Of a stretch of 64,000 nucleotides of DNA, positions 7,614-17,174 are shown piece after piece. The position numbers and the translations under genes are program-made. Below the pieces are notes generated by a model. That model searched no databases. It saw only the letters and a program-made list of their open reading frames with translations, and was not told the DNA's origin. Position 1 is the first letter of the stretch; each line of letters starts with the position of its first letter. Source of the DNA: Rhodospirillales bacterium (GTDB lineage Bacteria; Pseudomonadota; Alphaproteobacteria; Micavibrionales; Micavibrionaceae); assembly GCA_020638155.1 (NCBI GenBank), contig JACKJB010000001.1:558001-622000 (forward strand), given 5' to 3'.

Positions 7614-9320
7614 ATGACCGCAACAGAAACATCCAAAGGACCTTTTGCACTGCTGGCGTATTTTTTCCGGTCTTATCCGGTGCAGAGTATGGCCGTTATC
7701 GGTGCGCTCCTGCTGGCGGGCTTTGCGGAAACGCTTGGGATTGGCGCGCTTTTGCCGCTCTTGAATACGATCCTTGGCGAAGGGCAGGCTTCCGAAGATA
7801 ATGTCCTGCAGCAATTGATCGACCGACTTTTTGCGTTCTTTAGTGTCGTGCCTACATTGGAAGTGCTGTTATCGACGATTGTCACGATGGTTGTCCTGAA
7901 AGCGGTTATCGTTTTCTTTGCTATGCGCCATGCCGGATTTATTGCGGCGGATATTGCGCGTGATTTCCAGCTGCGGTTGATTCATTCATTGATGCATGCC
8001 CAGTGGCCTTACTTTTCCAGCTTGTCTTTAGGGATGGTGTCGAACGCGGTGGCGTCTGAATCGCAACGTGCCGGGCATAGCTATATGCTGGCGGGGAAAA
8101 CGCTTGCTTCGTTGATGCAGTCGCTGATTTATCTGGCGGCGGCGTTCCTGGTGCTGTGGAAGCTTAGTGTGTTGGCGATTGTTTTGGGCGGCGTTCTCGC
8201 GTTCCTGGTAAAAGGAATTATCCGTATGGCGCGGACATCAGGAGCGGATCTTTCGCGGACGATGGACGTGCTGTTATCACGCTTAAATGACTCGCTGGCC
8301 GGAGCAAAACCCCTTAAGGCGATGGCGCAGGAAGACCGCTTTTGTGAGCAGCTTGAAAAAGAAACCGCCTTGGTTGTTAAGGCGCGCAAGCAGCAATATG
8401 TTTCAGCGTTGCTAATGCAGGTGATTTATGAGCCTGCCCTGGTTGTCTGTCTTGCGTGCGGGCTTTATTACGTACTCACTTTTTCACAGGTTCCTGTTGC
8501 CGAAGTGCTTCTGCTGGCTTTCCTGTTTCATCGTTTGATGGGCTATATCAGCCTGACCCAGAGCCATTATCAAAATATGGTGCAGAATGAAAATGCCGTA
8601 TGGTCGCTGGAGCAGCAAATTAAAAATGCGCAGAAGGATGCGGAGACCTTACGTGAAGGCAAGCAGGTTGAGTTACAGCAAAAGATTTCAATTGAAGGCA
8701 TAACCGTTGCTTATAGTAATGGAGTCCCGGTACTTGAAAATTACAGTGCTGAAATTCCTGCCGGGAAACTCACGGTTTTGTTTGGTCCTTCCGGTGTAGG
8801 CAAAACGACCCTGATTGACTCTGTTTTGGGGCTTTTGCCGCTTTCTGATGGAAAAATTCTGGCTGACGGGCAGGCGCTGTCTGACCTTGATATGCTTTAC
8901 TGGCGACGGCACACAGGGTACGTACCGCAGGAAAGTTTCCTATTTCATGACACGATCAGGAACAATATCACATTGGGGGAAGACGGGTTTTCTGATGATG
9001 ATATTTTCGCGGCGTTGAAGAAAGCTGCGGCCTACGATTTTGTGATGGAGATGCCGGAGCAGATGGAAACTGTGGTGGGTGAGCGTGGAGGGCGTTTATC
9101 CGGCGGGCAACGGCAGCGGATTGCTCTTGCCCGTGCCCTTGTGAGGAGGCCGCGTATGCTCGTCCTGGATGAGCCGACCAGTGCCCTTGATAAAGATAAT
9201 GAAGCAAGTATCCTTGAAACCATTAAGACTCTGTCCGGGGAGATCACGGTTGTCCTGATTTCTCATGATGAAAAAGTGCTGGATATTGCCGATCATGTTC
9301 TCCGCTTTGAAAAGAAGTGA
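7614..9320 (+). CDS. ABC transporter half-molecule (membrane domain fused to ATPase), probable glycan flippase
   Basis: 568 residues: an N-terminal exporter-type membrane domain with about six segments (1-320) and a C-terminal ATPase. Walker A FGPSGVGKTT is near residues 389-398, the signature LSGGQRQRIALARAL near 495 and Walker B MLVLDEPTSALD near 514, followed by ISHDEK with the switch histidine. The architecture matches MsbA/PglK-type transporters that move lipid-linked sugars or export polysaccharides. Position inside the Pse locus suggests it flips the glycan made here; the substrate is inferred. Confidence 0.88.
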   Translation: MTATETSKGPFALLAYFFRSYPVQSMAVIGALLLAGFAETLGIGALLPLLNTILGEGQASEDNVLQQLIDRLFAFFSVVPTLEVLLSTIVTMVVLKAVIVFFAMRHAGFIAADIARDFQLRLIHSLMHAQWPYFSSLSLGMVSNAVASESQRAGHSYMLAGKTLASLMQSLIYLAAAFLVLWKLSVLAIVLGGVLAFLVKGIIRMARTSGADLSRTMDVLLSRLNDSLAGAKPLKAMAQEDRFCEQLEKETALVVKARKQQYVSALLMQVIYEPALVVCLACGLYYVLTFSQVPVAEVLLLAFLFHRLMGYISLTQSHYQNMVQNENAVWSLEQQIKNAQKDAETLREGKQVELQQKISIEGITVAYSNGVPVLENYSAEIPAGKLTVLFGPSGVGKTTLIDSVLGLLPLSDGKILADGQALSDLDMLYWRRHTGYVPQESFLFHDTIRNNITLGEDGFSDDDIFAALKKAAAYDFVMEMPEQMETVVGERGGRLSGGQRQRIALARALVRRPRMLVLDEPTSALDKDNEASILETIKTLSGEITVVLISHDEKVLDIADHVLRFEKK

Positions 9321-9326
9321 TATGCC

Positions 9327-10988
9327 ATGCCTGAATTAGTCCATAAAACGGAAGAAAGGCAGACGAATTTAAAAGCCGATATTGATGATATCGCGCTTAC
9401 TAAAGAAGGCATTTCTGATTTTTACTGGCCGATCAATCCGGCTGAAACCACGGCATTTGGCAGGGCGCTGATTGAGGCTCTTGTGTCGTTTTTTGACAGA
9501 CACAAAGATCAGGGGTCTGAGATCGATCTCTATAAAATTGTTATGAAGTATATTGTTGCGGAGACGTGTGGCCTGTTTTTAGGCGATTTGCTGCGTGTCC
9601 GGCTTGAACGTGACGCCATGGTTCTGAATGTGCCGGATCATTGGGAAAAATGGCCTTATCTCCTTCACAAGAAAACACCGCCGCCGCCGAAATTTTTGTC
9701 CATGCTCTATGCCAGAAAGCAGCAAGGCAGCCTTTATAAAAAAATTTTCCAGCCGCGCCGTGTGCTGAGCCTGCTAAAGAAAATGCAGTTTCGGCCCGGT
9801 GCCATGGAGTTGGACGGGCTGAAAGTGGCTGCGCTGACGCCGGACATTCTTGCAAACGGTATTATATGCACACAGCGGACGCCGCTGATAACGGCTCATG
9901 CGGATCAGTGCGACGAAGACGTGATCTTCTGCAGGTCCCATCGCTGGTTTTCAGAGGTGAACGAAAACGATCTGGCTCAGGCTATGGCAAAGCGCTCTGA
10001 TGCTGTCGAAGACGATTTGATCTCCACGGTTCGTGATTTGTATGCCAAGTGGGATGTAACCTTCCTGCCGCATGATGAGGCGTATATGCGGGCTTATGTG
10101 CGGGATGCTGTTGCGAGTATCCGGGTGCATATGGAACGGCTTGCAAAGCGTGATGATCTGCCCCGGCGTTTATGGACGGGGTCCGGCGGAAATATCTGGG
10201 ATCTGATGCTGCGTTCTGTTGTGTTTGACCGGGGCGGCCGCGTTACCGGGCATGACCACGGGGCTGGGTCCGGGCATGTTGACATGTTTGTGATCGGGCA
10301 TATTGAATTTTGGAAGTGCCATAGCTTTGTGACTTATAACGATGTCCAGGTGCGCGAGATTTCAAAGGCAGCCAAAGGGTGGCCGGTAATTGACGGACAT
10401 GTTCCGCAGGTTGAAAGCGTAGAGGGGAGCCGTCCTGTCTCTATTTTGCTGAATGAAAAATTTTCCAGTCCTGATGCCGCAGTTAAAAAAATCTTCCTGC
10501 TGTCCACAATCTATGACCGGGATCGCGGCCGCAGCATGCCGCTGTATCCGGACCTGACATATATTGACTGGCAGGCGCGGTTGATTGGCCGCCTTAAAGA
10601 ATGGGGCTATGATGTTTATCTTAAGCCGCACCCGGAAAGCCCGGTGATGCCGCCGGCCTTTTTTGAAAAGGAATTTGGTGTGAAGATTGCGCAGGCGCCT
10701 TTTGAAGAAATAAGGGGGCAGGCAGATTTATTCCTGTTTGATTATACCTATACTTCGGTGATTTTCCCTGCGTTGCAGAGCAATACGCCGATGATGATTA
10801 TCGATTTTGAAGGAATGAACTGGTATCCGGAAGCCTATGATCTGGCGCAAAAAAGGTGCAGCATTATCCAGGGTGGATATGATGACCATAACCGTATTTT
10901 CGTGGATTGGGATGATGTCAGGCAGGGCATTAAAGATGCCGTTATGAAATGCAACAATCACGAATTTGTAAAAACATATTTTATGTAA
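9327..10988 (+). CDS. Putative polysaccharide biosynthesis protein, GT-B-like
   Basis: 553 residues, no signal peptide. The C-terminal part has blocks seen in capsule/CDP-glycerol-transferase-like GT-B proteins: WGYDVYLKPHPESPV, then ADLFLFDYTYTSVIFPALQ and NTPMMIIDFEGMNWYPEAY. A central DHGAGSGHVDMFVIGH may be a nucleotide or glycan loop. I do not recognise the N-terminal 300 residues. Position after the transporter supports a role in glycan assembly. The ATG at 9322 is out of frame with the long ORF, so 9327 is the start. Confidence 0.55.
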   Translation: MPELVHKTEERQTNLKADIDDIALTKEGISDFYWPINPAETTAFGRALIEALVSFFDRHKDQGSEIDLYKIVMKYIVAETCGLFLGDLLRVRLERDAMVLNVPDHWEKWPYLLHKKTPPPPKFLSMLYARKQQGSLYKKIFQPRRVLSLLKKMQFRPGAMELDGLKVAALTPDILANGIICTQRTPLITAHADQCDEDVIFCRSHRWFSEVNENDLAQAMAKRSDAVEDDLISTVRDLYAKWDVTFLPHDEAYMRAYVRDAVASIRVHMERLAKRDDLPRRLWTGSGGNIWDLMLRSVVFDRGGRVTGHDHGAGSGHVDMFVIGHIEFWKCHSFVTYNDVQVREISKAAKGWPVIDGHVPQVESVEGSRPVSILLNEKFSSPDAAVKKIFLLSTIYDRDRGRSMPLYPDLTYIDWQARLIGRLKEWGYDVYLKPHPESPVMPPAFFEKEFGVKIAQAPFEEIRGQADLFLFDYTYTSVIFPALQSNTPMMIIDFEGMNWYPEAYDLAQKRCSIIQGGYDDHNRIFVDWDDVRQGIKDAVMKCNNHEFVKTYFM

Positions 10989-10991
10989 GTC

Positions 10992-12617
10992 ATGAGTGAT
11001 CGCAAGGTTGAGATTTGTTTAAGTCCTGTGTCCGGATGGGTATCCGAAAACGGCATTCATGCGCGGTGTCATGACGGCTTTGCGAAAAAGCTTGCTGCAC
11101 CTCTGAGGCAAACTGATTGTGCAGAAAGCATTGCTGAAATGCTGCGGCAATCCGACGATTATTCCGGCGGTATTATTGAGACTGAACAGCTCGTTTTCGC
11201 GTGGGCGGATCATATTCGCAGTTATCCGGTTTATTATGCTGTGCGGGATGATGTCCTGTATATCGGGAACGAGGCACGGAAGGTCCGGGATCGGGCTGGT
11301 GTGAAGGATGTTGATCCGGTATCTGCTACTGAGTTTTCTATGGCGGGGTATATTGCAGGCGCCCATACGCTGTATAAGGATCTTCGCTGCCTGCAGCCGG
11401 GGGAATTCCTGGTCTGGGACAAAGATCAGGCGGCCTTGTCGCTTCATCGTTATTACCGTTATATCCCCAAGCCTTTGGACGAGGTTTCGTTCGAAGAGTA
11501 TGCCGATCGTTTTGATGCGCTGCTCAACCGGATTACGCAGAAAATTATTGACCGCTATGACGGCAGAACTTTTGCATTTCCATTGAGTGCGGGGCTGGAT
11601 TCCCGGGCGCTGCTGTGCAAGTTTCATGAGCTTGGTTACGAGCACATCGTGACCTTTACCTATGGGCCGTCGTTTAATTTTGAAGCGCAGCATGCGAAGA
11701 AGATTGCTGCGCATCTGGGGGTGCCGTGGCACTTTATTAAATTGTCCGGTAAGCAATGCCGCACGATGTTCGATAGCGAGCAGCGCAAAGGCTATTGGGA
11801 TTATGCGGTCGGGTATAAAGCGGCGGCGAGCATGCGCGAATATACCGCGCTGAAATATCTGTATGACAGCGAAATTATACCGCGTGATGCGGTGATGATT
11901 AACGGGCAGTCCGGGGATTATATTACCGGCGGGCATATTGCGCCGCGCTGGCATAAGGAACAGGAGAAGCTTGATAAAAGCGCACTGCTGAGCGTGCTGT
12001 ATGACAAGCATTACAGTTTGTGGCCGGCGTTGAAGACGCCTGAGAACCTGGCCGTCATTGCCGAGCGGATCGAGAAATTGTCTCCGCTGCCCGAAGGAAA
12101 GCTGTCTGCGCCTGAATGGGCTGTGTACGAAGAAATCTGGGAATATGATGCGCGGCAAATCTGCCTTGTCGCGCATGGGCAGCGTTCTTATGAGTATTTC
12201 GGGTACGAATGGGAAATGCCTCTTTGGGAAAAATCGCTGGTTGATTTTTTTGAGCCGATGCCGATGCCGATGAAATACGGGCAGCGTTTTTATAAAGAGT
12301 ATCTGCGCCGTTATGATTATAAGGGGCTGTTCTCAAAGCCGGAGCCGCATATCTGGCGCTGGCCGGTGCCGATGCTTTGGGTGGTGCCTGCGGCGCGGAT
12401 TATCGGGATGCTCGGCGGGGCGCAGGCCAAGAAAGATTTTTATGCGCGGATGAAATATTTCGGCCATTACGCGAACCAGTATGCCTTTTTCCCTTTGGGG
12501 CTGCATCTGGAGACGGCGACGAAAGCGCGCAATATTTTCTCGCTGTATGTGCGGCGCTGGATTGAAGAGAACGATGTGCCGTTTCCCGAACATTTAACCG
12601 GGGAGATGGATCTTTGA
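10992..12617 (+). CDS. Asparagine-synthase-like amidotransferase lacking the N-terminal catalytic Cys
   Basis: 541 residues. A degenerate class-II glutaminase-like N-terminus (SYPVYYAVRDDVLYIGNEAR, about 80-99) is followed by the PP-loop AMP-forming motif FPLSAGLDSRALL (about residues 195-207), as in AsnB. True AsnB begins Met-Cys, with Cys1 after processing as nucleophile; this protein begins MSDRK and has no early catalytic Cys, so it cannot use glutamine in the normal way. Such proteins occur in glycan and exosortase loci and may amidate sugars with ammonia or another nucleophile. Substrate unknown. Confidence 0.75.
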   Translation: MSDRKVEICLSPVSGWVSENGIHARCHDGFAKKLAAPLRQTDCAESIAEMLRQSDDYSGGIIETEQLVFAWADHIRSYPVYYAVRDDVLYIGNEARKVRDRAGVKDVDPVSATEFSMAGYIAGAHTLYKDLRCLQPGEFLVWDKDQAALSLHRYYRYIPKPLDEVSFEEYADRFDALLNRITQKIIDRYDGRTFAFPLSAGLDSRALLCKFHELGYEHIVTFTYGPSFNFEAQHAKKIAAHLGVPWHFIKLSGKQCRTMFDSEQRKGYWDYAVGYKAAASMREYTALKYLYDSEIIPRDAVMINGQSGDYITGGHIAPRWHKEQEKLDKSALLSVLYDKHYSLWPALKTPENLAVIAERIEKLSPLPEGKLSAPEWAVYEEIWEYDARQICLVAHGQRSYEYFGYEWEMPLWEKSLVDFFEPMPMPMKYGQRFYKEYLRRYDYKGLFSKPEPHIWRWPVPMLWVVPAARIIGMLGGAQAKKDFYARMKYFGHYANQYAFFPLGLHLETATKARNIFSLYVRRWIEENDVPFPEHLTGEMDL

Positions 12618-12619
12618 AC

Positions 12620-13204
12620 ATGCCGCTGCACAAAGCCGTAGAAGTCGTTGGGCTGCCGGGATGCGGTAAGACGACTTATATCCGGGCGCAGATGGCGCAG
12701 ATTTCGCAATATTACACGGTTGTTGAGTCCCGCAAGCGGACGCTTGCCAGCCGCCTGCGCACCCGCCTGGGGGCGATAGTCCTGCGAAAACGCTATCCGG
12801 ATTTGCCTGACGATTTCATTCAAAAGCTGTCTTACCGGCTGTCTTTCCGGCTTTCACGGCATAAGGATGCCTGTGTGTTTTATTTTGATTCCGGGTTTTG
12901 CCAGTTTGCGCTCGAATATCTGATCGCGACAGACTTTAAGGACCGGCTGGCCGTTTTAGAGGCCCTGAAAGGGTTGCCTGTGCCCGATGCCCTGATTTAT
13001 ATGTATGACGATCCGGACGCGGTGATTGACCGTGAAATGCAGCGACCTGCGCGCCGTTACCCGGATCTGGACCGGGCAGAGCTGGCGCGGCGCTATAAAA
13101 AGGCGGAAGAAGTGCTTAAAGAAGGGATTTTTCCCTTGGCTAAGGCGGTTTATCCTGCCAATCTGGCGGCTGAAAACGACTTTGAAGGGATTATGAAAGC
13201 GTGA
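12620..13204 (+). CDS. P-loop NTPase/kinase-like protein
   Basis: 194 residues. Walker A GLPGCGKTT sits at residues 11-19 directly after the first strand AVEVV, like small nucleotide or sugar kinases. YMYDDPDAVIDREMQR looks like a lid region as in thymidylate/adenylate-kinase-like folds. The ATG at 12620 lies just after the previous stop; an overlapping TTG at 12614 would add two residues. Its 3' end overlaps the next gene. Possibly phosphorylates a sugar or lipid in this locus, but this is unproven. Confidence 0.65.
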   Translation: MPLHKAVEVVGLPGCGKTTYIRAQMAQISQYYTVVESRKRTLASRLRTRLGAIVLRKRYPDLPDDFIQKLSYRLSFRLSRHKDACVFYFDSGFCQFALEYLIATDFKDRLAVLEALKGLPVPDALIYMYDDPDAVIDREMQRPARRYPDLDRAELARRYKKAEEVLKEGIFPLAKAVYPANLAAENDFEGIMKA

Positions 13205-13884
13205 AACATTACTGGAAAAAGCTGTATGCCGGGCTGAGCTGGGCGTTTTACAAGCTGCTGCTGGTGGTTCTGAACCTGTTGCCGATGAAGCTGTATCAGC
13301 CGCTTTACGCCAGCCCGAAGGCGTATACGACGCGTGATTGTCATGATCGCTGGACGGCGATTGAGCCGCATCTGCCGCAAGGGCCGGGATCGCTGCTTGA
13401 TATTGGCTGTAATCTTGGGTTTTTCACGTTCAAGGCCTCTGAAAAAGAGATTATGGCGTTCGGGGTTGATGCCGATCCGTTTTACCTGATGACCTGTAAT
13501 GCGATTAAAACGACAGAGAAGATCGATCATATCTTTTTCCTGAAAGGGATGATTGATAAAAAATATTTAGAGCAAATGCCGTCTTACGATACGGTTTTTA
13601 ACTTTTCCGTTTTTCATCACTGGGTCAAAGCGTATGGGGCGGAAGAGGCGCAGGAAATGATGCGCATTCTGGCCGGGAAATGTAATACGATTTTCTTTGA
13701 AACCGGGCAGCCGGATGAGGCCGGGACGAAGTGGGCGGAAAAGCTTTCTTTTATGGGTGATGATCCGAAAAGCTGGATCGCACAGTTTTTGAAAGAGATC
13801 GGGTTTAAAAACGTCGAAGTAATCGGCACGTTTTCAACCGGGCTGACGGCGGTTGACCGCTATCTTTATTGCGGGAAGAAGTAA
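13201..13884 (+). CDS. Class I SAM-dependent methyltransferase
   Basis: 227 residues from a GTG at 13201 that overlaps the previous stop. A hydrophobic amphipathic N-terminus (LLLVVLNLLPMKLY, about 19-32) precedes motif I LLDIGCNLGFF (65-75), AFGVDADPFYL and VFNFSVFHHW. The hydrophobic start may place it at the membrane next to lipid-linked substrates. Substrate unknown; it is part of the same + strand run of glycan genes. Confidence 0.75.
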   Translation: MKHYWKKLYAGLSWAFYKLLLVVLNLLPMKLYQPLYASPKAYTTRDCHDRWTAIEPHLPQGPGSLLDIGCNLGFFTFKASEKEIMAFGVDADPFYLMTCNAIKTTEKIDHIFFLKGMIDKKYLEQMPSYDTVFNFSVFHHWVKAYGAEEAQEMMRILAGKCNTIFFETGQPDEAGTKWAEKLSFMGDDPKSWIAQFLKEIGFKNVEVIGTFSTGLTAVDRYLYCGKK

Positions 13885-13899
13885 GGAAGAGGACTGATA

Positions 13900-14949
13900 A
13901 TGATGATTCAGGATAACCTTCATGTTTTGGATTTGTTAATGCTGGACCAGCAGGCACAGACCGGGGTGTTTCGGCCGGGTGAATATTGGAAGCCGTATAC
14001 GGAGCGGATTAATTATTATATCCGCAAAGACGGTCTTGCATCGTTTCGTGCGCATGAAGGGATTGGTAAGGGCTATACGGACACGGTAACAAAGGACCCG
14101 TTTGTCAGTTTGCCACTGAAAAGCAAGACGCAAATGCTGCGGCGTTTTGTGCGTTATATACCGCTTGTCGATCATTATATTATTGGCCAGTACAATGAGC
14201 TGATTGAAAAATATTTGCGCCGGGTGACAGAGCTTGAGGGGAAATACCTGCTGGCCGAGAACCAGAACCTGATCCAAAAATATGAAGACGTGCTGAGTAC
14301 GATTGATAGCATTGCCGGCGATGCGCAGCAATATATCGATTATAAAGGGCAAAAAATTGCTTTTTCCTATGTGGAGGTTCTGAAGCGGATTGAGAATGTT
14401 TCTGCTGCGGTGGATTTATCTTCCAAGTCCAGCTTTATGGAAGTCGGCGGCGGGTTCGGTGCGAATACGCATACGATGCTGACCATGTTCCCGAATATCA
14501 AGACCTGCATCTATGTCGATTTGCCGCCGATGCTGCACGTATCTACGGAATATCTGCGGCATCATTTTGGTGATCGTTTGATGGATTATGCCGAATTTAA
14601 AAAGCAGAAAGACGCCGGCAAAGTGGATATTGAAGGACGGCTTCTATGCATTCCGCCATGGGCTTTGGAAGGTTTGTCACAGCCGATTGATTTGTTCTGG
14701 AATTCCTGTTCGTTCCAGGAAATGGATAGCGGGCAGATTTCTTATTATGGCCGCTGGGTTGCCGCTAACGCTGTGCAGGGGAAGGCCGACATTCTGGCTG
14801 TTTTCTACCCGTTCGATACGGATGAGCGCAGTGAGAAACGGTCTTTGGAGTTGTTGTCTGCTGAAGGGATGGAATTCAAAACCCTTCCGGACAAAGACAA
14901 GCTTTGTGCTGATGATCTCATCTATGGGGTCGGCCAGCCTACCGGCTGA
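13900..14949 (+). CDS. Putative sugar O-methyltransferase
   Basis: 349 residues. SAM-binding motif SFMEVGGGFGANTHTML lies near 177-193, followed by CIYVDLPPMLHVSTEYL and FWNSCSFQEMD. This matches the pattern of the putative sugar O-methyltransferase family often found in O-antigen clusters. It is the last gene of the + strand series; its 3' end overlaps the convergent FkbM gene by 11 bp. Assignment to the family is from memory of its motifs. Confidence 0.65.
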   Translation: MMIQDNLHVLDLLMLDQQAQTGVFRPGEYWKPYTERINYYIRKDGLASFRAHEGIGKGYTDTVTKDPFVSLPLKSKTQMLRRFVRYIPLVDHYIIGQYNELIEKYLRRVTELEGKYLLAENQNLIQKYEDVLSTIDSIAGDAQQYIDYKGQKIAFSYVEVLKRIENVSAAVDLSSKSSFMEVGGGFGANTHTMLTMFPNIKTCIYVDLPPMLHVSTEYLRHHFGDRLMDYAEFKKQKDAGKVDIEGRLLCIPPWALEGLSQPIDLFWNSCSFQEMDSGQISYYGRWVAANAVQGKADILAVFYPFDTDERSEKRSLELLSAEGMEFKTLPDKDKLCADDLIYGVGQPTG

Positions 14950-15715
14950 AGATTTCATCGTAATGTTTGTCCGGGGTTAAGCCGATGGTTGCTGTAAAGC
15001 CGTCGGCTTGTAAAAACGCGTAAAGGTCTTTTGCGCTTGATCTGAATTTGCGGATATTTTCATCGTCAATTTCAACGACAATCGATTTGATGTTTTGATA
15101 CCAGGATGCCTGTTTCAGGGTCTCAAGGATTCCGACTTCGTAACCTTCAACATCAATTTTAACATGGATGGATGCTGCGCTGTTCAGCTCATCTAAAACT
15201 GTCCAGTTTGCAATATTAAAGACCGGAACAGTGAACGACTTTCCTGCGTTCTCGCCTTGCGTGTTCAGGCTGGATTTTCCGCTGTGACCGCTGTCGTAAC
15301 GCAGCGGTAGAAGGCCGTCTTCGGTGCCGATGGCGCAGTGGAACGGGACGATATTTGCTGCGTCATTGAGCAGCATCGCCCGCACAAAAAACGGGTAGAT
15401 TGCGGGGTTCGGTTCGAAGGCATAGACCTGCTTCATGTGCGCAGCGGCCATAAAAGAGAACAGGCCGTAATTCGCGCCGACATCGATGAAGACCCCGTCA
15501 CCCGGCAGGCTTTTGACATGGTCGCTGACAACGTGACCGTAATCGCCGGAGATTGCGTAGACATTGGTTTTGTCTTTGGGGTTGCAGCAAAGGACCGGGC
15601 CGTAATGGGTGCGCAGCGCCTGGAACGGCAGGAGCCGCATCAACAACCGCATGACCCGGCTTTTGCCCCGGTGGCGTTTTTGTGCAAGATAATACTCGAT
15701 CGGGGCTTTCATCAT
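14939..15715 (-). CDS. FkbM family methyltransferase
   Basis: 258 residues. The FkbM signature is clear: VFIDVGANYGLFSF (about 75-88), VYAFEPNPAIYPFF, VPFHCAIGTEDG and the late IHVKIDVEGYEVGIL. FkbM-type enzymes O-methylate sugars or small molecules. It follows the nucleotide-sugar dehydrogenase by 4 nt and is convergent with the upstream methyltransferase. Confidence 0.85.
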   Translation of the reverse strand: MMKAPIEYYLAQKRHRGKSRVMRLLMRLLPFQALRTHYGPVLCCNPKDKTNVYAISGDYGHVVSDHVKSLPGDGVFIDVGANYGLFSFMAAAHMKQVYAFEPNPAIYPFFVRAMLLNDAANIVPFHCAIGTEDGLLPLRYDSGHSGKSSLNTQGENAGKSFTVPVFNIANWTVLDELNSAASIHVKIDVEGYEVGILETLKQASWYQNIKSIVVEIDDENIRKFRSSAKDLYAFLQADGFTATIGLTPDKHYDEIFSR

Positions 15716-15719
15716 CGGG

Positions 15720-17027
15720 CTATGCTTTCAGGACATTCTCCGCAGGCGATTTGATTGCGTTGCGTGTGTCGATGACCAGCTTGGCGTTGTCACGGACTGT
15801 GCCATAATCCACCGTGTCATGGTCGGTGATAATCAGCACGGCATCATAAGCGCCCAGCGCCGCAGGATCCCATGTGATCGAGCTTTTACCCGTCAGGCCG
15901 GGATGGTGACGCGTCGGCAGGATTTCCGGGATGTGCGGGTCGTAATAATCGACTTGTGCGCCGCCTTGCTCCAGGATTTCGATTAACGGGAAAGCCGGGG
16001 TTTCGCGCTGATCGTTGATGTTCTTTTTATAGGCAACACCAAGCACCAGCAGTTTTTTGTCTTTCAGTCCGCCCAATGCCGCCGCGGTTTTATCGCAGAC
16101 ATATTGCGGCATGCTGTGATTGATTTCCCCGGCAAGTTCGATGAAGCGGGTCTGGACATCATATTCGCGCGCTTTCCAGGTCAGGTAAAACGGGTCGATC
16201 GGGATGCAATGTCCGCCAAGGCCGGGGCCGGGGTAAAAGGGCATGTAGCCGAACGGTTTTGTTTTTGCGGCTTCGACGACTTCCCAGATATCAATCCCCA
16301 TGCGGTCGTAGATGACCTTCAATTCATTGACGAGCGCGATATTCACGGCGCGGAAAATATTTTCCGTCAACTTGACCGCTTCGGCCGTGCGGGAGCTTGA
16401 GACCGGGACGACATGCTCGATAAAGCGGCCGTAAAAATCCGTGGCGATGTCGAGTGCTTCCGGGCTGTCGGCACCGATAACCTTGGGCGTTGATGCGGTG
16501 TGGAAATCCTTGTTGCCGGGGTCTTCACGCTCCGGTGAGTAGGCAAGATAAAAATCGGTTTCCGCTTTCAGGCCGGTTGCTTCGAGGATTGATTTGACGA
16601 TCTCATCCATCGTGCCGGGATAGGTCGTGGATTCAAGAGAGATCAACTGGCCGGGGCGCAGCGTTCTGGCGATGGCGTGCGCGGTGCTTTCCACATAGCT
16701 CAGGTCCGGCTCGCGGTTGGCATCCAGCGGGGTCGGGACACAGATAATAATGAAATCCGCTTCCTTGAGGCGGTCCATATCGCTGGTGGCGCTGAACAGG
16801 TTTGCATCAACCCACTGTTTGACGATATCCCCGGGCACCGTGTCGAGATAGCTTTCGCCTTTATTCAGCCGCTCTGCCTTGGACGGGTCGATATCAAAGC
16901 CGAGCACTTTAACGCCCTTGCTGCACATCGAGTGCATCAGCGGCAGGCCGACATAGCCCAGCCCGATGATCCCGGCCAGAATATCGTTTTGCGCCAGCTT
17001 GGCTTTTAAATCTTCATATAGCGGCAT
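15720..17027 (-). CDS. Nucleotide-sugar 6-dehydrogenase (UDP-GlcNAc/UDP-ManNAc dehydrogenase type, WbpA-like)
   Basis: Oxidises C6 of a UDP-HexNAc to the uronic acid with two NAD+. The 435 residues show the Rossmann motif IIGLGYVGLPL (20-30), SLESTTYPGTM, the helix AEAVKLTENIFRAVNIAL, the catalytic cysteine in PGLGGHCIPIDPFYL (about residue 270) and VLGVAYKKNINDQRE in the C-terminal domain. The SRTAEAVKLTENIFR segment is like the WbpA/UDP-GlcNAc dehydrogenase branch rather than UDP-glucose dehydrogenase. It implies a uronic acid sugar in the glycan in addition to Pse. Confidence 0.88.
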   Translation of the reverse strand: MPLYEDLKAKLAQNDILAGIIGLGYVGLPLMHSMCSKGVKVLGFDIDPSKAERLNKGESYLDTVPGDIVKQWVDANLFSATSDMDRLKEADFIIICVPTPLDANREPDLSYVESTAHAIARTLRPGQLISLESTTYPGTMDEIVKSILEATGLKAETDFYLAYSPEREDPGNKDFHTASTPKVIGADSPEALDIATDFYGRFIEHVVPVSSSRTAEAVKLTENIFRAVNIALVNELKVIYDRMGIDIWEVVEAAKTKPFGYMPFYPGPGLGGHCIPIDPFYLTWKAREYDVQTRFIELAGEINHSMPQYVCDKTAAALGGLKDKKLLVLGVAYKKNINDQRETPAFPLIEILEQGGAQVDYYDPHIPEILPTRHHPGLTGKSSITWDPAALGAYDAVLIITDHDTVDYGTVRDNAKLVIDTRNAIKSPAENVLKA

Positions 17028-17040
17028 TCAACCCTCCATT

Positions 17041-17174
17041 GTCATTCCCGCGGTACGCCGAAGGCGTCAGCACGGCGGGAATCCACAAAGTCAGCAGGCC
17101 GTGCCTGCTGGCATGTGGATCCCCGAAGTTAATATAAAATCCTTGAAAAACAAGGATTTTATCTCGGGGATGAC
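17041..17174. repeat. Composite palindromic element (family A), inverted copy
   Basis: About 134 bp with the same three-hairpin plan as the copy in pseG but read from the other strand. Outer arms GTCATTCCCGC...CGGGAATCC and GGATCCCCGA...TCGGGGATGAC. The middle stem is CAGCAGGC-cgt-GCCTGCTG and the side stem ATAAAATCCTTG/CAAGGATTTTAT; both differ in sequence from other copies but still pair. Its right edge contains the stop codon and last codons of the glycosyltransferase gene ending at 17159. Confidence 0.85.
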
